A DNA stretch of 11,131 bases from an uncultured Clostridia bacterium (lineage in GTDB: Bacteria; Bacillota; Clostridia; Oscillospirales; Acutalibacteraceae): contig CAMWIZ010000012.1 of assembly GCA_947174455.1 (NCBI GenBank), positions 1 through 11,131 of the forward strand. The letters are read 5' to 3'. A program made the translations under genes and the position numbers. Below the pieces are notes generated by a model. That model was not told the DNA's origin and made no database searches. It saw only the letters and a list, made by a program, of their open reading frames with translations. Shown here in pieces: positions 1 to 7,524 of the stretch; within the stretch, counting starts at the first letter, position 1; each line of letters starts with the position of its first letter.

Positions 1-90
1 GGGATCCCATGCCCACTTCTGGCCTCCATGGCACCTGCATTCATATGTACATGAATGCACACCATGTAAACAAATAGTTAATCTTTATTT
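1..90 (+). mobile_element. Rodent SINE-like 3' end (B3/B2 family resemblance)
   Basis: This stretch does not look bacterial. The phrases GGGATCC, ATGCCC, CTTCTGGCCTCCATGG and GCACCTGCA in this order, then alternating CATATGTACATG/CACAC sequence and an A-rich tail with AATCTTT (80-86), match my memory of the 3' half of mouse/rat B3- or B2-type SINEs. It carries no bacterial coding signal and directly abuts a second, inverted SINE-like tail. The resemblance is recalled, not computed; the subfamily is uncertain. The most likely origin is host DNA joined to bacterial DNA during library making or assembly. Confidence 0.72.
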
Positions 91-130
91 TTTTTTAAAA
101 GATTTATTTAGTTATGTATACAGTATAGCC
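91..130 (-). mobile_element. Second rodent SINE-like 3' tail, inverted; chimera junction
   Basis: After a run of nine T, the sequence AAAAGATTTATTTA followed by GTTATGTATACAGTAT resembles the reverse complement of a rodent B2/B3-type SINE tail. AAAGATT (98-104) is the inverse of AATCTTT (80-86), so two SINE 3' ends meet tail to tail, as often seen in rodent genomes. The resemblance fades near 126-131 and the stop codon of a bacterial gene lies at 133-135, so the rodent-bacterium junction falls at about 120-132. Short TTTATT microhomology exists on both sides. Confidence 0.65.
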
Positions 131-132
131 AT

Positions 133-816
133 TTATTCGGACGTATAATCCTCCCTGCTCTCCGCAAAGTAAAGCATATTGTACATTTCCTTTGCACTCA
201 TTACCCTGTTGAGATAGTTTGAGGTTTCTGTAAACGGAATATCCTCCGCCGCCACGTTATCAACTGAAATAATGCCCTCGTCAATCCAAGAATCTACATT
301 CCCGTGACCTGCATTATAGGCACAAACGGCCAATGACTCATTTCCGTCATAGCGAGAAAGCAAGTAGCTCAGCATAAAAACTCCGTAATCTATGTTAACG
401 GCAGGGTCAAAAAGCTTCTCGCTGTCTAAAATCTCCTCGGGCTGAAAATCTGTTCTGTAATTTTGCAGCCAAGTAAACGTTTCCGGCATAATCTGCATAA
501 GTCCTACAGCACCAACAGGCGATACAGCTTCGCTGTTAAAATTACTTTCAGTGCGAATAACACCGTAAATCAGACACTCGTCAACATCATATTCCCTGGC
601 AGCCTCTGAAACAATACTGCTGTACCCCATAGGATACAAGGTTTCATTAAGCTGGTTAGATGCCCCTCTGTTTAAGAAGGTAGAAATAAGCAAAAAAACA
701 ACCGGTACGACTATAAGCAGAACCAAAACTGTAACCGCCGCAAAAAAAGACGCATTCTTACCCTTTTTTTGTTTGCTGCTTACAGACTTGCTTCTATTAT
801 TTTTCTGTTCCGCCAT
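133..816 (-). CDS. Membrane-anchored lytic transglycosylase (SLT domain)
   Basis: A 227-residue protein that should cleave the peptidoglycan MurNAc-GlcNAc bond to form 1,6-anhydro ends, acting outside the membrane. A Lys/Arg-rich N-terminus (residues 5-20) precedes one hydrophobic helix (about 24-47), so it is probably an uncleaved membrane anchor. The catalytic domain (about 66-215) shows the Slt70-like motifs in order: IRTES with catalytic Glu90, GLMQIMP (105-111), AYNAG (166-170) and the FTETSNYLNRV end motif (195-205). The start is well supported: AAGGAGATG lies a few bases before ATG. It is last in the tsaC-coaE operon, 70 bp after coaE. The stop lies only a few bases from the suspected rodent-bacterium junction, so the last residues could be affected; the C-terminus otherwise looks natural. 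Remodelling during growth is the likely role. Confidence 0.9.
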   Translation of the reverse strand: MAEQKNNRSKSVSSKQKKGKNASFFAAVTVLVLLIVVPVVFLLISTFLNRGASNQLNETLYPMGYSSIVSEAAREYDVDECLIYGVIRTESNFNSEAVSPVGAVGLMQIMPETFTWLQNYRTDFQPEEILDSEKLFDPAVNIDYGVFMLSYLLSRYDGNESLAVCAYNAGHGNVDSWIDEGIISVDNVAAEDIPFTETSNYLNRVMSAKEMYNMLYFAESREDYTSE

Positions 817-886
817 AAGTCATCTCCTTTTCCGTGGTGATAAAAAATAAAATATCTGTTTTAATAGTCATAGCAGCACCGCACGT

Positions 887-1489
887 TTACAGTTTTTGCA
901 CTATTTCACTTACCGCCGCATCAATTTCATCAAACGAAAGCGAACCGTCAATTACAAAATCTGACCGTGAAATGTAAAAATCATTGTCATGCTGTGCAGA
1001 CATTCTTTTCTTTATTTGCTCTGCTGACAAGCCGTCACGCTGTACAAGCCTTTCAAGACGTATCTCCTCTGGTGCAACAACACTCACAACCGCATCACAC
1101 ATTATATCTGAAAAGCTTTCAAACAACACAGGTGCATCAAACAAAATTCTGTTTTTTCCGTTGTCAATATTTTGTCTGCACTCCCTCAGAACTCTCAAAA
1201 AAATCCATGGGTGCGTTATGTCATTAAGCATCTGCGTGCTTTCCTTATCCGCAAATGCTCTCTGTGCAAGCTTTGTTCTGTTAAGTGAGCCGTCACCATT
1301 AAGAATATCATTACCGAACACTCCGCATACCTGAGATAAACAGCTGCTCCCCGCCGAAAGTGCCAATCTTGCTATTTTGTCGGCATCGACAATAACAAAA
1401 CCATTCTTTTCAAAAAACTGTGCAGCGGTACTTTTACCGGCACCGGTCGGACCTGTTAAGCCAATTATAGTGTAGTTACGCAAGCTCAA
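887..1489 (-). CDS. coaE: Dephospho-CoA kinase
   Basis: Phosphorylates the 3'-hydroxyl of dephospho-CoA with ATP, the last step of coenzyme A synthesis in the cytoplasm. The 200-residue length is typical. Visible features are the P-loop GPTGAGKST (13-21), DADKIAR (35-41), ITHP (91-94), DAPVLFES (118-125) and the lid segment RDGLSAEQIKKRMSAQ (151-166), all usual for CoaE. The start is TTG. The TTG at 1489 lies almost against the GAGGTGA ribosome binding site; a second in-frame TTG at 1483 (two residues later) has better spacing and may be the true start. Either way it overlaps the end of tsaC by 8-14 bp, so the two are probably translationally coupled. The lytic transglycosylase gene follows. 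Confidence 0.96.
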   Translation of the reverse strand: MSLRNYTIIGLTGPTGAGKSTAAQFFEKNGFVIVDADKIARLALSAGSSCLSQVCGVFGNDILNGDGSLNRTKLAQRAFADKESTQMLNDITHPWIFLRVLRECRQNIDNGKNRILFDAPVLFESFSDIMCDAVVSVVAPEEIRLERLVQRDGLSAEQIKKRMSAQHDNDFYISRSDFVIDGSLSFDEIDAAVSEIVQKL

Positions 1490-2501
1490 TCACCTCAAAT
1501 CCGGCCGCACGAACAAGCCGATTATACACCGCCATTGCCATACCGTGAGTGTCAGGGCAGCGTCCGTATACCGTTTGAATATTTGTTCTGTCAATTTCCC
1601 GCAAGGCATCAAAAAGCCTGTTTGCCTGCTCGGCACAATCGCTCTTCTTGCCAAACGGAAAGCATTTTACACTAAGCTCTGTAATATCCTCATCATAGCA
1701 CAATGCTCCGACCAAAGCCGTACTGTGAGCATTTACATATTTAATATATTTATCATCATCAGACCTGACAAGTATCAAATTTGCTTTGGGAGCGTAATGC
1801 TTGTACTTCATGCCGGGACTTTCCGCTTTTTCCCCGTCCCTAAGCTTATTGAGAACTGCGTCAGAAACATTAACTTTTCCGATAACGGTTTGAAGCTGTT
1901 CCAATGTAACTCCGCCCGGACGCAAAAGTGTCGGGCAATCGCCGACAAGGGTAACAACGGTTGACTCCACACCTACCTCGCACAAGCCGCCGTCAAGTAT
2001 TGCCGGAATTTTGCCGTTCAAATCATGCAAAACGTGTGCCGAAGATGTAGGACTGGGCGAACCGGAGGTGTTTGCTGACGGAGCGGCAAGCGGTCTGTCT
2101 GCCGCCTTAATAACCGCCCGGGCAACAGGATGTGCAGGAAGTCTAACCGCAACCGTGTCAAGACCTGCACTTACCTCATTGGGTACAGCACTTCCTTTTG
2201 GCATAATGATTGTCAGCGGACCCGGCCAAAACTTTTCCGTTAGCATATATGCTTTTTCAGGAATATCACTCACTAAACTGAACTTTTCAATCTGACTAAA
2301 GTCGGAAATATGCACAATAAGGGGATTATCCATAGGTCTGCCCTTTGCCGAAAAAATATTTTTCACCGAATTTCCGTCAAGTGCATTGGCAGCAAGACCG
2401 TAAACCGTTTCTGTGGGTATAGCTGCAATCTGCCCATCACGCAGTAGGCGTCCGACTTTATCTATATTTTCTTTTGTAGGCAGTAAAACATCTGTATTCA
2501 T
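1476..2501 (-). CDS. tsaC: L-threonylcarbamoyladenylate synthase (Sua5-type)
   Basis: Makes threonylcarbamoyl-AMP from threonine, bicarbonate and ATP, the first step of t6A37 formation in ANN-decoding tRNAs. From the ATG at 2501 the protein has 341 residues: a YrdC domain (about 10-200) with PTETVYGLA (29-37), KGRPMDNPL (53-61), FWPGPLT (91-97), PSANTSG (141-147) and RPGG (194-197), then the Sua5 linker SPGMKYKHYAPKA (228-240) and a C-terminal Sua5 domain. It is therefore the long Sua5 form, not short TsaC/YrdC. The frame stays open upstream to a GTG at 2537, but those 12 residues are basic and do not resemble the family's N-terminus. The ATG has AAGGAAAG about 12 bases upstream, a rather distant site. 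coaE follows with overlap. Confidence 0.96.
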   Translation of the reverse strand: MNTDVLLPTKENIDKVGRLLRDGQIAAIPTETVYGLAANALDGNSVKNIFSAKGRPMDNPLIVHISDFSQIEKFSLVSDIPEKAYMLTEKFWPGPLTIIMPKGSAVPNEVSAGLDTVAVRLPAHPVARAVIKAADRPLAAPSANTSGSPSPTSSAHVLHDLNGKIPAILDGGLCEVGVESTVVTLVGDCPTLLRPGGVTLEQLQTVIGKVNVSDAVLNKLRDGEKAESPGMKYKHYAPKANLILVRSDDDKYIKYVNAHSTALVGALCYDEDITELSVKCFPFGKKSDCAEQANRLFDALREIDRTNIQTVYGRCPDTHGMAMAVYNRLVRAAGFEVIELA

Positions 2502-2556
2502 CTTTACACTTGCTTTCCTTCTTGAACACACAACCACTGGATTTGTTCTTTCCGAT

Positions 2557-3087
2557 TTATTTTACGTTTACGATAACTTCATCTGCAACGTTTATATACG
2601 GGTAGTACGATATTGATAATGCACCTTCGCTGTTTTTAAGCCCTTCAAATGTAGAATGATCAACGGAAATTTTTGTTAATTCTCCATTTATAATTGTTCT
2701 TATGTAGTACTCTTTTATACCTCTCATGCTTGTCGGGGAATAAAGTTCGTACCTTTCGACGCTGACCGTCTGTAAACCTGCAAGCAATCCCCGTGTACCA
2801 TTGTAAACGTTAATAACTCCAACAATAATACAAAGCACACCCATTACCACACAAACAGTACGTGGCCCTTTCTTCAATGCCGAGCTATTTGATGTTGAAC
2901 TCTTTATAAACAAAAACATAAGTACAACACCCAAAATTGTCAATGAAGTAAAAATAAGAATCTTCCTCATTACTTCAATAAATCCCATACTCCCCGGTAA
3001 AAACGTAATTACTGAAGCCAGAGTCATAAACAGCATTATCACAATTGTAACTGCTGAGATTAATGCTTTTTTCTTGTTGTTATCCAT
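2557..3087 (-). CDS. Unknown membrane protein with three predicted helices
   Basis: I do not recognise this 176-residue protein. Its basic N-terminus (MDNNKKK) leads into hydrophobic segments at about 8-30, 39-61 and 77-97. The remaining ~75 residues are polar, with many Tyr and alternating hydrophobic residues (such as YYIRTIINGELTKISVD), suggesting a small beta-rich domain, probably outside if the N-terminus is inside. No catalytic motif or cysteine pair is evident. The ATG at 3087 is preferred, with GGAAGGG about 12 bases upstream; an in-frame TTG at 3108 would add seven residues but would place that ribosome binding site inside the gene. It lies between prfA and tsaC, where many Firmicutes carry prmC, and ends 55 bp before tsaC. 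It could be co-transcribed with tsaC-coaE. Confidence 0.8.
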   Translation of the reverse strand: MDNNKKKALISAVTIVIMLFMTLASVITFLPGSMGFIEVMRKILIFTSLTILGVVLMFLFIKSSTSNSSALKKGPRTVCVVMGVLCIIVGVINVYNGTRGLLAGLQTVSVERYELYSPTSMRGIKEYYIRTIINGELTKISVDHSTFEGLKNSEGALSISYYPYINVADEVIVNVK

Positions 3088-3106
3088 TATCAAACCAATC
3101 CCTTCC

Positions 3107-3133
3107 AAATACTTTCAAAATACTTTCAAATAC
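3107..3133. repeat. Short 11-bp tandem repeat before the unknown membrane gene
   Basis: AAATACTTTCAAA occurs at 3107-3119 and again at 3118-3130, a period of 11 bp, with AAATAC of a third partial copy at 3129. On the minus strand these lie just upstream of the GGAAGGG ribosome binding site, so they are in the leader or operator region. The one-helical-turn period could suit a repeated protein contact, or may be simple slippage in AT-rich DNA. Confidence 0.5.
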
Positions 3134-3302
3134 CTACTTAACTGCTGGGGCATTTCACAAGAATGCTGAATGCCGCCTTTCAGTACAACTATAATTCAAA
3201 ATTATTTAATAAATGCATACATATAATTAAGTTATTTTGAATATTCCGCATTTTGGCAATACCGTAGAATCATAATCTGCGGATTGTTCAGCCGAAACTC
3301 TG

Positions 3303-4379
3303 TCAATTATCCATACTTTCCTTTAGCTTTTCGGCTCTGTCTGCCGTGATTAGCGGATCTATCAAATCGTCAAGGGAACCGTTAAGCACATCGTCAATCT
3401 TGTACAGTGTAAGACCAATTCTGTGATCTGTTACTCTGCCCTGCGGATAGTTGTAGGTACGTATACGCTCGTTGCGTTCGCCCGTGCCAACCTGTGCCTT
3501 GCGTTCCGCTGCAATGGCAGAGCTTTGCTCCTGCCTTTTCTCATTAAGCAAACGAGATTTCAATACCTTCATGGCTTTATCACGGTTTTTGAACTGGCTT
3601 CTTTCGTCCTGACACTCAACAACCGTACCTGTCGGCAAATGAGTAATTCTTATGGCAGACGAAGTTTTGTTGATGTGCTGACCTCCTGCACCGCTGCTGC
3701 GAAAGGTGTCTATTTTTAAATCTGATTGATTTATTTCATACTCAACGTCCTCCGCTTCCGGAAGAACGGCAACCGTAACGGTAGATGTGTGTATTCTTCC
3801 CTGACTTTCAGTATCCGGCACACGCTGAACACGGTGAACACCGCTTTCAAACTTCAATCGGGAATATGCACCGTCACCGTTTACCAAAAAGGAAATTTCC
3901 TTATAACCGCCGAGTTCTGTTTCATTGGCATTTAAAAGCTCTGTCTTAAATCCCCTGCGTTCTGCATACATGGAATACATTCTAAACAGAACACTGCAAA
4001 ACAAAGACGCTTCCTCTCCGCCTGCACCTGCACGGATTTCTACAATTACGTTTCTCTCATCATTCGGATCTTTGGGCAGCAAAAGAATTTTCAGGTCCTC
4101 CGCCGCTGACTCGGAAACTGCTTTTGACTGAGATATTTCCTCCTCAAGCATGGCTTTCATCTCCTTATCGGCACCGCCTTCGCCAAGCATCTCCTTAGCG
4201 GTTTCCACCGTATCCAAAGCAGACTTATACTCACGGTATTTTTCCACAATTGGTTCAAGTGACTTTATTTCTTTCATTATGTCATTATACTTCGCCGCAT
4301 CGGAAACTATAGTAGGGTCATACAGCTTAGTTGAAAGCTCATCATAGCGTTTTTCAAATATATCAAGCTTTTGAAACAT
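3303..4379 (-). CDS. prfA: Peptide chain release factor 1
   Basis: Recognises UAA and UAG in the ribosomal A site and triggers peptide release. The 358-residue length is normal. The N-terminal helical domain (about 1-105) is followed by the core with the RF1 PxT 'anticodon' tripeptide PDT (188-190) within [14 protein letters not shown], and the catalytic GGQ (232-234) in [18 protein letters not shown]. The PxT rather than SPF motif makes it RF1, not RF2. The start is supported by AGAGGA seven bases before ATG. It follows the DUF951 gene by 12 bp and is surely in its operon. Its own stop is TGA, an RF2 codon. prmC, whose product methylates the GGQ glutamine, is not adjacent and not in this window. 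Confidence 0.98.
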   Translation of the reverse strand: MFQKLDIFEKRYDELSTKLYDPTIVSDAAKYNDIMKEIKSLEPIVEKYREYKSALDTVETAKEMLGEGGADKEMKAMLEEEISQSKAVSESAAEDLKILLLPKDPNDERNVIVEIRAGAGGEEASLFCSVLFRMYSMYAERRGFKTELLNANETELGGYKEISFLVNGDGAYSRLKFESGVHRVQRVPDTESQGRIHTSTVTVAVLPEAEDVEYEINQSDLKIDTFRSSGAGGQHINKTSSAIRITHLPTGTVVECQDERSQFKNRDKAMKVLKSRLLNEKRQEQSSAIAAERKAQVGTGERNERIRTYNYPQGRVTDHRIGLTLYKIDDVLNGSLDDLIDPLITADRAEKLKESMDN

Positions 4380-4391
4380 TTACTTTTCCTC

Positions 4392-4589
4392 TTATCTTTT
4401 TTCAGTGTCGTCATCTCTGACGATTTTTTTTATGTTCTTTTCTATTTTTGAACGAGGCACCATAACCTGTCTGCCACATACGGTACACTCAATCTTAAAA
4501 TCCATACCAACTCTTAAAACGTTAAAACTTTTATTGCCGCACGGATGCGGTTTTTTCAGTTCCAAAACATCTCCCACACGTACATCCAA
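4392..4589 (-). CDS. DUF951 family small protein (YyzM-like)
   Basis: A 65-residue protein when started at the TTG at 4587-4589. A GGGGAGGG ribosome binding site lies six bases upstream of this TTG, and family homologues begin close to this DVRVGDVLELKKPHPCG sequence. The frame is open further upstream, but that extension would include the promoter and is not coding. It contains HPCG (15-18) and CTVCGR (35-40), a pattern of one His and three Cys that might bind zinc, followed by a basic MVPRSKIEKNIKKIV tail. The family is widespread in Firmicutes (B. subtilis YyzM); its function is unknown to me, and the compact basic fold with a zinc-ribbon look suggests nucleic acid or ribosome contact (inference). 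It is the first gene of an operon with prfA. Confidence 0.9.
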   Translation of the reverse strand: MDVRVGDVLELKKPHPCGNKSFNVLRVGMDFKIECTVCGRQVMVPRSKIEKNIKKIVRDDDTEKR

Positions 4590-4632
4590 GGCAAACCCTC
4601 CCCATCCATAATATACCAAAAAAATCACTAAC

Positions 4633-4661
4633 ATTTTATCACACAAACGTACTTTTTGCAA
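4633..4661 (-). promoter_or_regulatory. Sigma-A type promoter for DUF951-prfA
   Basis: On the minus strand, TTGCAA (4656-4661) and TAAAAT (4633-4638) are separated by exactly 17 bases. The start site would be near 4626, giving a leader of about 37 nt before the TTG start. This separates DUF951-prfA from hflX upstream. Confidence 0.65.
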
Positions 4662-4719
4662 ACAGGAAAGCTGTAGTAATTGCAAATACCACAATTACAT
4701 AACAAGTCTATGCCAAATA

Positions 4720-5967
4720 TTATACTGCAAACTCTCTCAACCTGCCATACATTGCTTCATCAACCAGTGCAGTCAGCAGTATACCGTCAGCAGTATATTC
4801 CTCTGAAATAAGAGTGCCGTTTTTACGGATATCCGCTGCCAAACCGCCCTTATCAAAGGGCAACAGAAAATCGACCTTTTTAATTCTGATAGGCAGGTTA
4901 TCTTCTATTGCCGCAAGCAGGTTGTCTATTCCCTCGCCTTTTTTCGCACTTATCCTTACGGAGTTTGACACCTCGGCGGTAAACTCGCCTGTCGGTGCAA
5001 GGTCACATTTGTTAAACACCGTAATAATCGGCGTATCCGAACAGCCTAAGCTTTGCAGAAGTTCCCTTGTCACGTCCAAATGGAGCAGTGCCTCCTCACT
5101 GGAGGCGTCGCAAACGTTGATAATTACGTCGGCGGTAGCGGCCTCCTCTAATGTTGATTTAAATGCTTCAACAAGGTGGTGCGGAAGTCTGCGGACAAGT
5201 CCGACCGTATCAATAAGCATAACCGTAACACCGTTGGGAAGCTTTAATGCCCTTGATGTAGGGTCGAGCGTGGCAAAAAGCTGGTCCTTTGCAAGCACAC
5301 CGGCATCAGTCAGGCAGTTCATAAGGGTGGACTTTCCTGCATTTGTGTAACCGACAATAGCCGCCGTTATTACACCGTCCTTTTCACGTCTTTTTCGAAG
5401 CTGTTCCCTGTGACGCTCTATATCCGAGAGCTGCTCTCTCAGAGCCTCTAATTTACGGCGAATATGCCGCTTGTCTGTTTCAAGCTTGCTTTCACCCGGA
5501 CCTCTTGTACCTATACCGCCGCCAAGACGTGACATTTGCACACCTTTACCCGTCAAGCGGGGCAGCATATATTTAAGCTGTGCTATCTCGACCTGTAGCT
5601 TGCCTTCTTTGGAATTTGCCCTCAATGCAAAAATATCGAGTATAAGCATAGTTCTGTCTATAACTCTGACATCTGTTTCCTGCTCAATATTTCTTATTTG
5701 TGTGGGAGTAAGCTCGCTGTCGGCAATAATCAAATCGACCTCCTGCGTTTTTGCAAGCTCCGCTATTTCCTCCAGTCTTCCCGTACCGACATATGTTGCG
5801 GAAATCGGTTTTTCAAGCTTCTGTATAACAGACGCTGTTACCTCTGCCCCTGCACTCTCTGCAAGATCGTACAGCTCTGCCATAGATGACTTCGCATCAA
5901 AATCCCCTGTATCTACGCTTATCAGCAATGCCCTCTGCGGACGAATATCATTATCATAAAGCTCCAT
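4720..5967 (-). CDS. hflX: Ribosome-associated GTPase HflX
   Basis: A TRAFAC-class GTPase that binds the 50S subunit and splits stalled or hibernating ribosomes in heat or antibiotic stress. At 415 residues it is close to family length. Order: N-terminal HflX domain (about 10-125) with ATYVGTGRLEEI (57-68), then the glycine-rich RLGGGIGTRGPGESKLE region (147-163), a charged coiled coil (164-197) and the G domain with G1 GYTNAGKST (206-214), switch ATLDPTSR (232-239), G3 DTVG (253-256), G4 NKCD (319-322) and G5 SAK (340-342). After G3 it has Leu-Val where most homologues I recall have Phe-Ile/Val, a mild change. AGAGG sits eight bases before ATG. It lies 60 bp after tmcAL without an evident terminator, so co-transcription is likely. 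Confidence 0.97.
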   Translation of the reverse strand: MELYDNDIRPQRALLISVDTGDFDAKSSMAELYDLAESAGAEVTASVIQKLEKPISATYVGTGRLEEIAELAKTQEVDLIIADSELTPTQIRNIEQETDVRVIDRTMLILDIFALRANSKEGKLQVEIAQLKYMLPRLTGKGVQMSRLGGGIGTRGPGESKLETDKRHIRRKLEALREQLSDIERHREQLRKRREKDGVITAAIVGYTNAGKSTLMNCLTDAGVLAKDQLFATLDPTSRALKLPNGVTVMLIDTVGLVRRLPHHLVEAFKSTLEEAATADVIINVCDASSEEALLHLDVTRELLQSLGCSDTPIITVFNKCDLAPTGEFTAEVSNSVRISAKKGEGIDNLLAAIEDNLPIRIKKVDFLLPFDKGGLAADIRKNGTLISEEYTADGILLTALVDEAMYGRLREFAV

Positions 5968-6027
5968 ACCGTAAACCTCTCTTTTTATTGACTATATGCT
6001 AACCGCTTTTATGTTAAGTGCGACACT

Positions 6028-7227
6028 CTATATTTTTACCTTATTTTTATAATCTAATCCACACTCCATTGGAGTTGGTGTGAATACTCCGTATAAATCC
6101 GTTGCCAAAATATCGGTTTGCAGCATTGCTTTGGCGTTTTCGCCCAGTTTCTGCATATCTTTTTTAACCGAAACCACTGTGGGAAGTACTGCACTATCCT
6201 TCATTTTACTCAAAAGCTCTGCCCCTTTATCGTTAAAGCCAAGCACACGGATATACTGTGGTGACAGACCTGCCGTTTGTCTTGTTATTCCCAAATAAGC
6301 ACGCATTATTATTCTACTTATGCGTGTATACGTGTAGCGTTTGCTTTTGGTTTGGGAAATTATTTCTTCAAAGGAACACCCCTGCCGAACAGCCCTGTAC
6401 AGTCTGTTTTCCAATCCCTCTGTAACATCGGGTATTTGTGCTAAATCCTCCGGTGTAAGTCGTCTTAAAGCCGACAAAATTGCTTTTTCTCCGTACCTTA
6501 CAGATGCAGGACAAAAGCCGCTTTTACTTTTTTCCTTTATTATATCACAAGCCTGTTTGGGAATATAGTCAAAGAATGAGCTATCGCCGTCTGCCATAAG
6601 CTGACGTATTTTTGATGCCGAGGCATAGCATCCGCAGGTTTCATCGGAGTTATGCTCCACTGCAATTCTGCTGACAGCCTTAGGCTGAATTTTTGAGTTT
6701 AAACGATTAAGAGCCTTTATGTACTCTACTGCAAGGGTGTTGTTTGGCTTTTCCAAAAGCTTCGCCAACAATTTATACTCATCTCCAAGCTGTAACAAGG
6801 CCGTCTGCATCGCCCGTGGATGACTGTAACCGAGGTGCAAAAGTTCTGTACAGCGATTTATGACGTTCGGACTTTCGGTAAGGGAAGCTGCCGCAGCAAG
6901 CTCATTTTCCCCCGCACCCTCTGTGCCGAAGCAAATCTCATCAACACAACCGCTTTTCTCTATAATTTCAACTGCACCCGACGCAAAGCCCTCTGCTCCC
7001 GACACTGCATAAACAACGGGCAATTCTATCACTAAATCCACACCGCAAAGCACCGCTGCCCTTGCACGGGAAAATTTATCCATAACAGCACATTCTCCAC
7101 GCTGTAAAAAGTTACCGCCCATAACCGCCATGATATGTGTTGCACCGCCCTCACGAGCCTTTTCAATCAAATATTTATGACCGTTATGAAATGGATTATA
7201 TTCACATATTATTGCAGTTGTTTTCAT
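6028..7227 (-). CDS. tmcAL: tRNA(Met) cytidine acetate ligase
   Basis: Forms N4-acetylcytidine at the wobble base (C34) of elongator tRNA-Met, activating free acetate with ATP to acetyl-AMP rather than using acetyl-CoA. The 399 residues match the YlbM/TmcAL family (DUF795). Motifs: ICEYNPFHNGHKYLIEKA (7-24) with the nucleotidyltransferase HxGH at 14-17, MGGNFLQRGE (36-45), FSRARAA (52-58), DLVIELP (64-70), FASGAVEII (81-89), CFGTE (99-103), and a C-terminal YTRISRIIMRAYLGI helix. AAGGAG lies six to seven bases before ATG. It is the first gene of the long minus-strand run and diverges from acetate kinase, whose substrate or product is the same acetate. Older annotations call it a 'nucleotidyltransferase'. 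Confidence 0.94.
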   Translation of the reverse strand: MKTTAIICEYNPFHNGHKYLIEKAREGGATHIMAVMGGNFLQRGECAVMDKFSRARAAVLCGVDLVIELPVVYAVSGAEGFASGAVEIIEKSGCVDEICFGTEGAGENELAAAASLTESPNVINRCTELLHLGYSHPRAMQTALLQLGDEYKLLAKLLEKPNNTLAVEYIKALNRLNSKIQPKAVSRIAVEHNSDETCGCYASASKIRQLMADGDSSFFDYIPKQACDIIKEKSKSGFCPASVRYGEKAILSALRRLTPEDLAQIPDVTEGLENRLYRAVRQGCSFEEIISQTKSKRYTYTRISRIIMRAYLGITRQTAGLSPQYIRVLGFNDKGAELLSKMKDSAVLPTVVSVKKDMQKLGENAKAMLQTDILATDLYGVFTPTPMECGLDYKNKVKI

Positions 7228-7416
7228 AATCTACTCCTTACGGATAGTACCTTATAAATTTGGTCCTTATAAAATTATATAAATCCACATAACACAATAA
7301 CTCAAATTCATATGGCAAAGGTCTTAATACATAACCGCACACTATATTACTGAGTATTTCCTTTACAGTAATTTTTTGCGGGATATGGGATAAAAATAAT
7401 AATAAAATTATTGAAA

Positions 7417-7444
7417 TTTACATTTCTTTGTACTATTATATAAT
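7417..7444 (+). promoter_or_regulatory. ackA promoter
   Basis: TTTACA (7417-7422) and a perfect TATAAT (7439-7444) are spaced by 16 bases. Transcription should begin near 7451, giving a leader of about 75 nt before the TTG start of ackA. The surrounding 7228-7524 region is very AT-rich and also holds the less clear promoter of tmcAL (a TATAAT on the minus strand near 7275 without a good -35). Confidence 0.7.
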
Positions 7445-7455
7445 ATGTTAAAGTT

Positions 7456-7471
7456 TGTTTCAAGCGAAACA
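7456..7471. promoter_or_regulatory. Perfect palindrome at the ackA transcription start
   Basis: TGTTTC (7456-7461) and GAAACA (7466-7471) form a perfect 6-bp inverted repeat around AAGC, just after the predicted start site. It could be a repressor operator or a small RNA hairpin at the 5' end of the transcript. Its CG centre recalls a CcpA cre site but the half-site spacing is two bases too long, so I do not call it cre. Confidence 0.4.
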
Positions 7472-7524
7472 CAGATTAAATGTGGTGTTCCCAAGGAATT
7501 AAACGCAAAAAGGAGAGAATTTAA

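Noticed and set aside
1..132. Bacterial promoter or terminator region at the left edge
   Set aside because: The T run and AT-rich words are better explained by rodent SINE tails.
2502..2537. GTG start adding 12 residues to tsaC
   Set aside because: Extra residues are basic and unlike Sua5 N-termini; no ribosome binding site before the GTG.
3241..3290. Terminator after prfA (TCCGCA/TGCGGA pairing)
   Set aside because: Only six base pairs with a loop of nearly 30 nt and no T tract.
4590..4694. Upstream extension of the DUF951 gene
   Set aside because: It spans a good promoter and ribosome binding site and adds sequence unlike the family.
7456..7471. CcpA cre site at ackA
   Set aside because: Half-site spacing is two bases longer than the consensus and the TG/CA ends do not fit.
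7400..7524. Riboswitch in the ackA leader
   Set aside because: The leader is only about 75 nt and shows one small palindrome, no known riboswitch core or terminator.
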